DNA of 64,000 nt from Astatotilapia calliptera (lineage: Eukaryota; Chordata; Actinopteri; Cichliformes; Cichlidae): NCBI RefSeq assembly GCF_900246225.1, contig NC_039304.1:2272002-2336001 (forward strand), written 5' to 3'. Under the pieces are notes generated by a model. That model saw only the letters and a list, made by a program, of their open reading frames with translations, was not told where the DNA came from and searched no databases. Shown in pieces: positions 54,177 to 64,000 of the stretch. Position 1 is the first letter of the stretch. Each line of letters opens with the position of its first letter. The position numbers and the translations under genes were made by a program.

Positions 54177-54847
54177 GCTGATGACAAACAGCCAGAGCCC
54201 AGGAAAACTGGAGATCAAGCCAGCCACCCGAGAGGAAAGAGAGAGGGAAGGAGACACAGAGAGGAAGCAGAGGAAGGAAAGAAGGAGAACAAACCTGACC
54301 TCCCAGGACCATCACGAGTTTCTACCTGCTCTGAAAAGGTGGTGCAAAAATACCCCAGCAGTGTTGTTTCAAACAGTCCAGCTTAAATTACAAAACTTAA
54401 AACTAATCTTAGACTAAACTCTGAAATAATTCTGACACATTATTTATTAAACACAGTCAACTCTGTGTTATCAGTGAGGGCACTGATGAGCCTACACTTA
54501 CATAGATAATATATCACAAACATAGAGACAAGCTGGAGCTTTGGGTTATTAAACTTACGCTTTTTAAGCATGGCAACACTTTTTTATTGTTCTTTATTCA
54601 AATGACATTTAATACATGCCAGTCTGCTGATGAGCCTTGTGTCAGCACTGAGGTGGAAGTTGTGGGCTGTAAAGAGTGTTTGTCACAGTGGGCAGTTTCA
54701 TGTCACATGACTGACTTCCTCTTAAAAACAAAAGTGAACTTTCCTTGTGTACTTTCAGCTGGAAAGAAACTGCTGAGTGTTTGTTTCTTTGTTCAGTCAG
54801 CAGCAGATTTAAAGGACTTTGTGTTTGTTTGAGCTTTTTACAGGAGG
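54177..54847 (+). promoter_or_regulatory. Duplicated upstream region and candidate promoter, copy 3
   Basis: Partner of 17240-18362 but shorter by about 450 bases in the middle. The tcacatgac, acttcctc and aaaagtgaac cluster at 54702-54738 is unchanged, whereas flanking DNA has substitutions and deletions, which supports a regulatory role. Confidence 0.5.
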
Positions 54848-54884
54848 ATGAAGACGTTGCTGGTGATCCTGCTCCTCATAAATG
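54848..54884 (+). CDS. Signal-peptide exon L3 (start of a third gene copy)
   Basis: MKTLLVILLLIN plus a phase-1 G and a gtaaga donor. Same peptide as L1. No V exon follows within the remaining 9 kb, so the gene continues beyond the window or this leader is orphaned. Confidence 0.75.
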
Positions 54885-56154
54885 GTAAGAAACTGAATGC
54901 AGATCAATCTGCACTCACACCACAGTTTAAGGCAGATAATCTGACCGTGTGGTGTTTATGTGATGATTTTAATTCATTGCTACAAAATACAAATGTAATG
55001 ATGTGTGCTCTGTGAGAGTCGAGAGAGGCTTCTGTCCAAGACAGAAATAACAGAGAAGTAAGAGCGACTTTACATTTACAGAGTAAAGATTCATGTTTCA
55101 TGCTTTGTTATATTTGACTATGACTGTACTTGAGATTAATTACATATTTTTGCATTTAAGAAAAATCTTTTCTTTAAAACTCGTAAACATGCAAATACAA
55201 TAATGGGTTTAGTTGGGTTTTAGTTCAACTTTAAAATACTGAAAGTTCCAAAACAGAAAGCAGTTATTCTGAAACACCTGAGATTCTTCACTTTTGAAGA
55301 TTTATTATTTATCATTAATCAGACAAAAGCATTTTACAATAATTGACAGATGACTAAGTTTCAAAAATTACAAATGGCTGCAGTTTTAGATGAGTGGTGT
55401 ACTGAGTGTCCTTTCTGTTAGGCTGCATCAAAAACCACACAGGGTGACCCCTCGGAATAAAGAGCTTATGAATCCAGAAATATTTGGTTCATCTATCTCC
55501 CAAAAAATCTAAAACCCAAGTCCAACATAACAGGTATTATAAGTATTCAGGTGACTGGAACGTCACCCATGGACCATATGGTACAAAAACCTTACAACAC
55601 ACGTTCAGGATTGTAGGATTGTGGTGCTTTGTGGATGGTTGTGGTCGGGGCGGAGCTGCCAACAGATAGTGTGTCACGTTTAACTCTTTATGTCATGACC
55701 CTGTACCTTACAGTTATTGACTTATTTTGTTACGTGAAACCTCTCAGTGTTGAGTGAAATAAGGAGCAGCAGAGGATTGGACCTAAGACCAATATCATTT
55801 TTATGCATGTTTAAAAAACAATATTTTTAAAAGATTGTGTATGTACAAGAATATCTGAGGTGTATTTGTAGTTGTTTAAAGATTCATATTTAGTTTCTTT
55901 TTTATAAAACGGCTCTTTTTGCATTGTTGCCTCGGGGCAACATTATGCAGTTAACTACACGTTATCTGTTAGCAGTGGTCATGGTGAAAGTAGCCATTCA
56001 TTTTACCTCAGTCCTTCAATCTGCCCCTTCTTACTTGTATTCCTCACTTGTCCCCAGCTGGTGCAGCAGCCTGCTGTGACTGTGGGGCCTGGTTAGTAAG
56101 TGAGTGAGGGGGAGGGGCCAGTTGCACTAAGAGCTTTGATTGGACAAGCCAGTG
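54885..56154. other. Intron or intergenic DNA
   Basis: 54885-54985 matches the DNA after L1. Nothing recognised to 56154; the 61-codon frame at 55484 has no known domain. Confidence 0.4.
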
Positions 56155-57187
56155 TCAGTAATGAAAATAAACAAATGGGCTGCTTTTCGTTCTTGTAGGG
56201 CCGGCTGTGTAGCAGCCACCAGTAAAATGCATGGTGTACCAGATTATCAGTCCATCCCTGATTCCAGTAAAAACGTTAGTTTGCATGGTGGTAACTTTGT
56301 GGTGGAAAACACCTCTGCGTGCACGATAAGCAAACTGGAGTGGGTCCATCAGGGGGTCAGTTGCTCTTACGATTTGCTGTTTTATGATCTTCTCCATGGC
56401 CTTCATCACCAGGGAGCTGAGGGCCACAGGACGAAGATCATTCAGAGACTTTGGGTAGTTTCTTTTGGGGATGGGGGTGACTGTGGAGTGTTTCCACAGT
56501 TGGGGACGGTGTGACTGTCAACTAAGTGTTGAAATGGAGTCTGGAACACACTTCCTAGTTGCCCTGCACAGTGCCTCAGAACTCGACTGCTGATGTTGAC
56601 CCTCTCCCTGGTCGTCCTGAGGGCTCTCACCACGTCCTCAGTCCTGAAGGTGAGTGCAGAGCTGCCAGGTTCGAGTGAGGATCTGGACTCCTCAAGCTGG
56701 GCCATGTTGTCCGTCTCACACCAGGGGCCTGTTCTTCGTACCTCGCTAAGTAAGTTAGCTGGATTAGATTGTTGACGATTTTGCGTGATCCTGGATCGTT
56801 CGGTTCCCCGAAGCTCATCCGGGACTTGCTGTCATAGCAACAGAGCCGTAAGCGTAAACCTGCTCGGGAGCAGGCTTACTTTATGTAAACAGGATTAGAT
56901 CGCGGCCACGCAGGTATGTCCGCTTCATTTATACGAAAGCAACAGCGATATTCCACCACTGTTTCACCATAAATAAATAACATCAATGTAACTAAAGATA
57001 ATGCAGCACTTGATCCTTTTATTGATTTCACACAGATACATACAGGTCATTTCCTAAAAAAGGGAAATGAACTATTAACATTCTATTACATGTATGTGAT
57101 TATTACAGATGTAATTCATATTTCAGAGTAGTAATTGTAAATTACTTCGTGTAATCAAGATGAGAGACCGCGGCTATAAAAGCGAAG

Positions 57188-57523
57188 GTGGATTTGGGAA
57201 GCCTGTCGCAGCCATGTCCTGTCCGTATATGCGAGCCACCCATTGCGGAAGGTGCAAGATTGATAAGGAGAGTCCTCAGAATCCAGCGTATATTGCGGGA
57301 CAGACAGGATCCTTTAGCTCAGCGCGACAGTGTGCTCATTGAGAGATATCGACATTCCCGTGAGGGTATTATTTACTTAACCAACTTGTTGACGAGGGGG
57401 TGCAGGACCACCACCTGTCTTTTTTTCCTCTGCCCTTTTCTTGGTTGCTGTTATGAACAAACTAACAGAGTATTACAGGCCAGTATTACCTTGCCAAGAG
57501 ACGAAAAGCAATCTAAGAGATAA
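57188..57523 (+). pseudogene. HARBI1-like transposase, N-terminal fragment
   Basis: RVLRIQRILRDRQDPLAQRD then VLIERYRHSREGIIYLTNLL match the start of PIF/Harbinger transposases. After TRGCRTTT the similarity is lost and the DDE catalytic region is absent. The first residues have no good start codon. Confidence 0.7.
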
Positions 57524-57687
57524 ATATTACCATTCTGTAGAATACTCCTGTATTCCACTTTTACTTGTTCCCATGTTCTTGTGGGTCCTGTTGTGGCTCT
57601 AATGTGAAAGGGGATATAATATAACATATTATAATATAATATAATGCCATATGATATTGGACAATATAGTGTCATATGATAGATCTA

Positions 57688-57866
57688 CCCTACCGCCTAC
57701 TGGTGTTGGCCAGAGGGGCCGATGGCGCGATATGGCAGCCTGGCTACAACCGTAGCTGCCTCCACCAGTGTGTGAATGTGGGAGTGAATGAATAGTGGTA
57801 TCGTAAAGCGCTTTGGGTGCCTTGGAAAGCGCTATATGAACCCAATCCATTATTATTATTATTATT
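57688..57866 (+). repeat. SINE-like repeat with ATT tail, copy 2
   Basis: Same family as 53325-53525: ggccagaggggccgatggcg, gatatggcagcc, cgctttgggtgcc, gcgctatatgaacccaatcc and att repeats. Sits just after the Myb-like exon of the Harbinger element. Confidence 0.8.
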
Positions 57867-57873
57867 AAATTAC

Positions 57874-58038
57874 CTACGAGTTGGATTTGTCAGCAACTTT
57901 CTGCCAGCCCTCTCTCCTTGCTTCTGCAGCCTTTGCAGTGTTCTCTTGCGTTTTAATTAAACTCTGAAACTCCTGAAATCCCTCACTCATGAGTTCTTGC
58001 TCTGCTGCCGGAAAATACCGAGCACGCCCCTTCGACAT
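57874..58038 (-). CDS. Harbinger Myb/SANT-like accessory protein, first exon
   Basis: ATG at 58038: MSKGRARYFPAAEQELMSEG, FQEFQSLIKT, AARREGWQKVAD-type helix ending KSNS and a stop at 57874 (54 residues). This resembles the first trihelix part of the Myb-like protein that PIF/Harbinger elements encode beside their transposase to bind DNA and import it. The SINE starts 8 bases beyond, so the natural continuation was probably cut off. Confidence 0.65.
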   Translation of the reverse strand: MSKGRARYFPAAEQELMSEGFQEFQSLIKTQENTAKAAEARREGWQKVADKSNS

Positions 58039-58722
58039 TTTCGCCGACCAATCAGCGGGTTGCCGATCAATGTTTCTACTATCGATGCGTAGCCCCTTTT
58101 ACGACACCCAGTGATGTCACATTACTGCGTCCAGCTGTACTAATCGTCAACAGCAGGCGTGTTCGGGGAACTGGATTAGCGAGCTCACGGTTAGCGCGAT
58201 GGTTTGGTCTTGGATGTGTCATTTGATCTTGGATGTAGTAAGCGACGTACGAAGAACAGGCCCCTGGTGTAGAAAGCATTGAGGTTGTCAGGGAGGGAGG
58301 AGGGGTTGCTGCTCTCTTCCTGGGGGTGGTGACTGCAGTATTCACAGAGGCCATGGTTTGAGGCCCTGCCAGGCTGAGTGGAGGTCCCCTTTTGTTAAAT
58401 TTTTTCCCGCTGTGTTTTTGTACTCCAGTTTAGCAGTTTTTATGGCCCTGTTGACGTCCTTTTTATCCAGAGCAGAGCCGGTGAAGAAAATCCTCCTTGT
58501 AGTGTGAGGATACTTTCCGCTGTCCACTCTATGATGTCTTTGGTGGCCTTTTTAATCCTCTTGATGACTTGAGTGTAAGCAGGGGCCAGCAGGATGGTGT
58601 GGTGGTCTGCTGAGCTGAGAGGAGGGAGGGGTAGGGCTTTAAATGCATCTGGTACAGAGCCATAGCTTTTATCCAGAGTCTTCCCCTCACGTGTGCTGCA
58701 TGTAACATACTGTTGGTATCCT

Positions 58723-59438
58723 ATAAGATAAGATAAGATAAGATAAGATAAGATAAGATAAGATAAGATAAGATAAGATAAGATAAGATAAGATAAGATA
58801 ACCTTTATTAGTCCCACATGTGGGAAATTTGTTTTGTCACAGCAGAAAGTGGACAGTGCAAAAGTTATATAGCAAAAATTAGAGAACACTGGAATACAAT
58901 AAGAATAATATACTGTGCACAACTGTACAGAATAGAAAAGAATAAACTAAAATACTATATACAATAGAATAAAATAAAATATACAATGGGATAAAAATAG
59001 AATACAAATGCTTTATACAACTAAGTAAAAATACAACTTTGCACATGTGTGGGTTTGTGTGGTAAATGGTAAATGGCCTGTATTTGTATAGTGCTTTACT
59101 AGTCCCTAAGGACCCCAAAGCGCTTTACACATTCAGTTAAAGTCTTTGTTGTGGAGTCTGACATCAGTGGGGAGGAAAGACCTGTGAAATCTCTCCGTCC
59201 CACACTGTGGGTGCTGCAGCCACTGAAGGAGCTGCTCAGTGCTGTCAGAGTCTCCTGCATGGGGTGGGAGATGTTGTCCAACAGGGATGACTGCTTAGCC
59301 ACCATTCTCCTGTCACTCACCACCTCCACTGGGTCCAGAGGGCATCCTAGAACTGAGCTGGCCCTGCGGATCAGCCTGTTCAGTCTCTTCCTGTCCCGGC
59401 AGAGATGCTGCCGCCCCAGCAGACCAGACTTTAAGTGA
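58723..59438 (-). mobile_element. 5'-truncated LINE (LINE-B) with ATAAG tail inside LINE-A
   Basis: Same 3' family as 1851-2838: the post-RT coding end (DRRMVAKQSSLLDNISHPMQ, 59329-59150), 3' UTR, and a pure ATAAG tract at 58723-58800. A short SINE fragment at 59061-59138 (tggtaaatggtaaatggcct ... agcgctttacacattcag) is inserted in its 3' UTR and is absent from the related copy at 2170. Confidence 0.8.
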
Positions 59439-59830
59439 CTTGTCAGGGGAACAGTGGTTTAAATCTCCCAGGATGAACTTGGGAGAGTCCGGTGATAATT
59501 GTTCCAGTTTGTACAGATTGTTGGTGAAGTACTCTGTGGCTTTAGCTGCATCAGCTCTGGGGTTGATGTAAACCAAGATGATGAAAAGCTGTGGGAATTC
59601 TCGGGTGAGGTAGTAGAGGCGCAGGGAAACAGCCAGAAGCTTGATGTCTGTGGTGTACAGTTTCTCCCTCACAGTGACTGTAGAGGACCAGCTGTTGTTT
59701 AAATACAGACACACGCCGCCGCCTGTCCAGACGAAGAAGTGGTGAAAAGCCATCAATGTTCAGGCTGCAGCCGCAGCTAGATGAGGGAGTCACTGGTGTA
59801 GGTGAGCCTTGGGGTCATGTCGAGTGTCGG

Positions 59831-60129
59831 AAACAAAATCACAAAAATTAGGAAAAAGAAAATAATACAAATATACTGAGTAGACGGTGAAAAACAACAA
59901 CGAAAACAGCATTAAAGTTAGAAAAAGAATGCAAAACTGCTCAGCTGACTGGCCGGTCGACGGCAAGAGCAGTGACCCAAAACCGAGACAGTCTGACCTC
60001 CCTAACTAACTCAAAACAGGAGAAAACTGGTGATCAAAAGAAACAGCAGCTCACCTCTACCCACTCCAATCCTCATCTCTTTCCATACTTTTTATTTAGA
60101 CTTTTTGTTTAGACTATTTAGACTATTCG
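59831..60129. other. Unassigned DNA between LINE fragments
   Basis: A-rich sequence; may be LINE-A 5' end. No gene recognised. Confidence 0.35.
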
Positions 60130-60850
60130 GGTCTCCCTTAAAGCCTTATTTAAGGCACATGCTGTGGCTAACTCCTCTGTGATTTCCATTCACCTCCCAT
60201 GGCCGGCCATCCTTTAACTGCTCAGCCATTGCTGGATCTGCCCTATTGGACTTCATTTTTATCCGACCTTTCCAGTTGTGTATTCGCCGCTTCGGACCTG
60301 GATTGGAACCTCTGAGACTCCTAAGCAAGCTGAGACGCGCCTCTGTCAGGGATGACGTGGCTAAGAGCCGGATGGCATTGTTTAACTCAAGATCACTGGC
60401 GAATAAAACCTTCATCCTAAATGATCTTTTCCTCACCCTGCAGCTGGATGTTTTGCTCCTGACCAAACCTTGGATTCACCCCGGTGAACTTTTCTCCTTC
60501 TCTGAACTCCTTCCCCCTGACTGTTTTTTTTCCCAGCTCACTGAGACTTCCAGGGAAGGTTGGAGGCCAAGCCACAGTTTTCAAAAATAAACTTAAACTT
60601 CAGCGACTGCCTACTCCTACTTTCTCTTGCGTCGAGGCTCAATTATTTGACCTGACTGGCCCCCCTGTGACTCTCTGTGCTGTGATTTATCAGCCACCCA
60701 AATACAATAAGTCTTTTATTTCCGGATTTGCAGATTTCCCAGCTTCTCTTTTTTAAAATTATAACCGTGTTCATATTTCTGGTGATTTTAATATACATAT
60801 CTGCTGCAAGAGGGACTCCTTTATGGAGGACCACAAGAGTCGTGCGCATT
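60130..60850 (+). pseudogene. LINE 5' fragment with endonuclease start (+ strand)
   Basis: Reads MALFNSRSLANKTFILNDLF, LQLDVLLLTKPWIHPGELFS, FSELLPPDCFF, and in another frame TLCAVIYQPPKYNKSFI and SGDFNIHICC, the ordered endonuclease blocks of an L2/Rex-like LINE. The third-block TETW is TKPW here. Frameshifts near 60540 and 60755; the RT is absent. Confidence 0.72.
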
Positions 60851-61074
60851 GAAATAAAGTATTCTGTGTTTAAATAATGAATTGTAGAATAAATTCTGCA
60901 TTTGTAAATTCATTTTTGAATTCCACTTTAATAAACTGATTTTCAAAATGCTTTTTAAAATGGTGATTCCACTCCTCATATCAAAATCCATTTCCCGTTC
61001 CTGTTTGCTCAGGGATTAACATTTGGATTAGCTACTTCATTTTAAAAATCCTGCTGCAATGCAAATTAGCCACA
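60851..61074. other. AT-rich DNA
   Basis: Short imperfect inverted repeats around aattcatttttgaattcc; no gene. Confidence 0.35.
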
Positions 61075-61340
61075 CCGTGGGATGTAAGGAGCTCTCTGAT
61101 TGGTTGGACGAATGACTGTAGAAAGTCACTGGGTTGGACAGACACAGGCTGCCAGCCTGGATTTTTCTTCTCATAGCTTCGCCCTGCTAAGAAGTGTGTG
61201 TGCTTGTGCAAAGGCCGTTCAGCCTCAGGATTTACACTCGGCTCGACACGGAAATGTGAAGAATGAAGGGACCCTGCAGCGAAACAGAGAGCTCAACCTT
61301 TGACTGTGTGCCTGTTTATGCAGTCTGACCACCTGTTGAA
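61075..61340 (+). promoter_or_regulatory. Possible promoter and non-coding first exon
   Basis: Contains an inverted CCAAT box (ctgattggttgg, 61097-61108), a GC-richer stretch and then a possible donor (gttgaag|gtaaca at about 61341). It looks like the 5' end of a gene transcribed rightward, but no following coding exon is seen before 64000. Weak evidence. Confidence 0.25.
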
Positions 61341-61685
61341 GGTAACATGGCTAACGCTAGCATCACCGCACGTAGCCCCGTTATTTTAAGGTCATCTTAG
61401 TTTATGAAAGTTTTACGTCGCAGCTGTACGAGCTAGCTATGTGTTTTGTAAGCTGCTGTGCTCTTCACAAATAAAGCTGGAAGCAGCTCAGACTGTTAGA
61501 ACCAGCACTGAGGCCTGTTGCACTTATAGTGTTAGAGCAACGGCTGCAGCCCACAGCCTTTAAACTAGCGATTAAAATGCTGACAGTAAACTCGTCAGTC
61601 CAGATGTTACCACATTACTTTATGATACTTACAGTTAAAACAACTGAGACAGGCTGATTAAAATAACAGCTGTCAGTTCTCTCAT
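61341..61685. other. Unassigned DNA
   Basis: If the preceding first exon is real this is its intron. Nothing else seen. Confidence 0.35.
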
Positions 61686-61945
61686 TCTGTCACGGCTGGG
61701 GCGGCAGTCGTGTGGAGGAAAAAGGAGAAAGGAGGATCCAATAGCAGACAATGGCGGAGGTGCAAGTGGGTTTTATTTACAGTGCACAAAACCAAGGTGT
61801 GGGCAGAACCGAACATAAACCTAAACTGTGAAAACTAATGCAAAATGGAGGACATGAAGCGAGGAGCAGAGAGACACGAAGAAACATGGAACAGTGCAGA
61901 CTACATGGGAGGTTCACAGAGAAACACAGACTACGCCACAAGAAC

Positions 61946-63302
61946 TACACTCAACAAAAATATAAACGCAACACCTTTGTTACTGCTCCCATTCCCCATG
62001 GGATGGACGTAGAGACCTAAAATTCATTCCAGATATACAATATAACCATCCCTCCCAAACAGTGGTCACAAATCAGTCCAAATGTGTGGTAGTGGGCACA
62101 TCTGCTATATTGAGATAATCCATCCCACCTCACAGGTGTGCCACATCAGGATGCTGATCTGACATCATGAGTAGTGCACAGGTGTACCTCAGACTGCCCA
62201 CAACAAAAGGCGACCCTGGAATGTGCAGTTTTTTGCGCTATTGGGGGTCTGGGGACCCAGAACCGGTCAGTATCTGGTGTGACCACCATTTGCCTCATGC
62301 AGTGCAACACATCGTCGCATGGAGTCTATCAGATTGTCAATTGTGGCCTGTGGAATGTTGGTCCACTCCACTTCAATGGCTGTGCGAGGTTGTTGGATAT
62401 TCGTGGGAACTGGTACACGCTGTCGTATACGCCGGTCAAGCACATCCCGAACATGCTCAATGGGTGACATGTCCGGTGAGTATGCTGGCCATGCAAGAAC
62501 TGGGACATTCTCAGCTGCCATCTGCCCTGAACAATGTGAACCATGATTCATCCGTGAAGCGCACACCTCTCCAACGTGCCAGACGCCATCGAATGTGAGC
62601 ATTTGCCCACACAAGTCTGTTACGGCGACGAGCTGGAGTCAGGTCAAGACCCCGATGAGGACGACGGGCATGCAGTTGAGCGTCCCTGAGACGGTTTCTG
62701 ACAGTTTGTGCAGAAATTGTTTGGTTGTGCAAACCAATTGTTCCAGCAGCTGTCTGGGTGGCTGGTCTCAGACGATCTTGGAGGTGAACCTGCTGGATGT
62801 GGAGGTCCTGGGCTGGTGTGGTTACACGAGGTCTGCGGTTGTGAGGCCGGTTGGATGTGCTGCCATATTCTCTGAAACGCCTGTGGAGACGGCTTATGGT
62901 TGAGAAATGAACATTCAATGTACGGGCGACAGATCTGGTTGACATTCCTGCTGTCAGCATGCCAATTGCACGCTCCCTCATTGCTTGTGGCATCTGTGGC
63001 ATTTTGCTGTGAGACAAAACTGCACATTCCAGGGTGGCCTTTTGTTGTGGGCAGTCTGAGGTACACCTGTGCACTACTCATGATGTCAGATCAGCATCCT
63101 GATGTGGCACACCTGTGAGGTGGGATGGATTATCTCAATATAGCAGATGTGCCCACTACCACACATTTGGACTGATTTATGACCACTGTTTGGGAGGGAT
63201 GGTTATATTGTGTATCTGGAATGAATTTTAGGTCTCTACGTCCATCCCATGGGGAATGGGAGCAGTAACAAAGGTGTTGCGTTTATATTTTTGTTGAGTG
63301 TA
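61946..63302 (-). mobile_element. Tc1-superfamily transposon with about 265-bp inverted repeats
   Basis: Both arms start tacactcaacaaaaatataa at a TA and stay complementary to about 62210 and 63038. It encodes a deleted transposase on the minus strand. A solo arm of the same family lies at 28780-29033. Confidence 0.88.
62267..63074 (-). pseudogene. Tc1-type transposase with central deletion
   Basis: 63074-62511: MLTAGMSTRSVARTLNVHFS (helix-turn-helix), RFREYGSTSNRP, then FTDESWFTLFRADG, which holds the first catalytic Asp. A deletion then joins directly to AAENVPVLAWPAYSPDMSPI in another frame (62530-62267), which holds the last acidic residue, and ends NGGHTRY. The central block with the second Asp is gone. 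Inactive. Confidence 0.85.
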
Positions 63303-63591
63303 TAAATACACACACCAGGTAATCAGACATGGCACACAGGAGGGGACACAGCTGGAACTAATGGGCATAACGAGAGGCAGACCTACAAAATAAAACCGGA
63401 AACACCCAGACTGTTTTGCAACAAAAACACAGGGACCTGAACGGAGCACAGAGGGGAGACACAGGTAGGGATAATAAACACGACAACCAACCCAAAGAAT
63501 TAATACAGAATCAGAATAAACACCAAACACAAGATGAACCCAAAAAGAAACACAAAACGCTGGGTCAACGACCCAGGATCATGACACATTC

Positions 63592-63792
63592 CTTATAGGA
63601 AGATCACACTACTGTTTTCAGTTCATTTAATATGTGAGTGCACAGATTCATTCTCAACTGGACATAAATCATGATCAAAGGATTCATCATTTATGATGAA
63701 TAAAGAATTCACCAAATCCCAGCCTCTAAAACAGTGTGCTGAATCTTAGCATTGAATGTCCAGTATATTCTAATCAGTGCAATTTAAAGCAG
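63592..63792. other. AT-rich DNA
   Basis: No recognised feature. Confidence 0.35.
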
Positions 63793-63895
63793 GGGTCCCC
63801 AATCCCAGTCCATGAGGGCCGGTGTCCCTGCAGGTTTTAGATGTGTCCTTGATCCGTCACAGCTGATTTAAATGGATAAATTACCTTCTCAACGG
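63793..63895. repeat. Non-autonomous hAT-like repeat head
   Basis: caggggtccccaatcccagt, gagggccggtgtccctgcag and gatgtgtccttgatcc, as at 8999. Interrupted or joined at about 63890 by another repeat. Confidence 0.45.
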
Positions 63896-64000
63896 CTGTA
63901 TCCCAATTCAGGGTCTGCAGCCTTAAAATACGCAGCCTCAAAGTACGCAGCCTCAACGATCCTCAAGGGCCGCGTACTTATAGACCGCTAAGGCCGGAAG
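63886..64000. repeat. Start of another repeat, cut by the window end
   Basis: cggctgtatcccaattcagg, then gcagcct-type short repeats (acgcagcctcaaagtacgcagcctc). Resembles a common fish DNA-transposon head; the family is not assigned. Confidence 0.35.

Larger units (their letters stand above)
56727..58263. mobile_element. PIF/Harbinger transposon remnant
   Basis: Inverted ends ggggcctgttcttcgtac at the left and the exact complement at the right. It contains both genes typical of the superfamily in degraded form (separate entries) and a SINE-like insertion. It lies inside LINE-A, whose reading (LNAFYTRCETDN) continues across the two flanks. Confidence 0.78.
56155..59830 (-). mobile_element. 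Rex/L2-like LINE (LINE-A) split by two insertions
   Basis: Minus-strand pieces in order: endonuclease start 59800-59440 (GGVCLYLNNSWSSTVTVREK, FPQLFIILVYINPRADA, SPKFILGDLNHCS), endonuclease end 58721-58264 (YVTCSTREGKTLDKSYGSVP, DFAKALPLPPL-like block, ATKDIIEWTAESI), and RT start 56726-56155 (EDVVRALRTTRERV, VALSSLVMKAMEKII, DPLQFAYRARRG). The rest of the RT is absent. Insertions are LINE-B (58723-59438) and PIF/Harbinger (56727-58263). Frames are broken. Confidence 0.78.
61686..63591. repeat. TGTCACGG repeat carrying a Tc1-type transposon
   Basis: Begins tgtcacggctggggcgg and ends ggtcaacgacccaggatcatgaca. Own DNA is 61686-61945 and 63303-63591. The inserted element lies between. Confidence 0.6.

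Noticed and set aside
58723..58800. Regular ATAAG array considered as CRISPR-like or a regulatory repeat
   Set aside because: Pure pentamer microsatellite without spacers, at the 3' end of a LINE.
62167..62598. 143-codon plus-strand frame
   Set aside because: Antisense to the C-terminal half of the Tc1-type transposase.

Overview
Organism: a teleost fish, probably a percomorph and possibly a cichlid (inference). The window has split genes with GT/AG introns and dense fish repeats: hAT, Tc1/mariner, piggyBac, PIF/Harbinger, L2/Rex-like LINEs, a Penelope-like element, Ty3/Gypsy, tRNA-type SINEs and long CA/GT and ATAAG microsatellites. There is no bacterial or viral genome organisation, and no rRNA, tRNA or CRISPR was seen.

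The host genes are one expanding family of immunoglobulin V-set exons, all on the + strand and all with phase-1 boundaries. They resemble teleost B7/butyrophilin-like V domains (core Trp, DLSLTL motif, F-strand YxC). Eleven V exons were found: 25-351, 5946-6272, 9468-9788, 10074-10397, 24399-24751 (broken), 26869-27201, 37866-38192, 39808-40146, 40389-40712, 44278-44604 and 53731-53911 (truncated). With them are three signal-peptide exons (18363, 23515, 54848), one transmembrane exon (27289), one cytoplasmic-tail exon (27490) and two identical C-terminal exons (10474, 44733). Exons 23515, 26869, 27289 and 27490 join in frame into a complete 220-residue type I protein.

Layout: a unit of about 34-38 kb is present twice. 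Blocks 1-1092, 4641-6420, 10020-10830 and 17240-18500 match 37842-38990, 39536-40860, 44225-45090 and 54177-54990. The left end shows the 3' half of copy 1 (four V exons and a terminal exon). The middle holds copy 2 from leader to terminal exon. The right end opens copy 3 with a leader at 54848. Copies 1 and 2 differ by exon duplication, exon loss and many transposon insertions, so one copy often serves as the empty site for insertions in the other.

The spaces between exons are nested transposons. At 12587-15546 a TTAA element carries an unclassified repeat that carries a hAT. At 19530-22078 a Tc1/mariner element sits in LINE debris and is itself split by a hAT. At 29299-37208 a minus-strand Gypsy element is split by a piggyBac and an L2-like LINE. 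At 46228-49018 two LTR-like arms face each other as a large inverted repeat. At 56155-59830 a minus-strand LINE is split by a second LINE and by a PIF/Harbinger element. The far right holds a LINE endonuclease fragment, a possible promoter and first exon, and a Tc1 element with long inverted repeats.

Most unusual: most V exons have lost the B-strand cysteine but keep the F-strand one, and in copy 2 they lie downstream of the transmembrane exon. One of them (37841-38323) can be read as a single-exon protein in which the splice-acceptor tract acts as a signal peptide and the retained intron as a hydrophobic tail.
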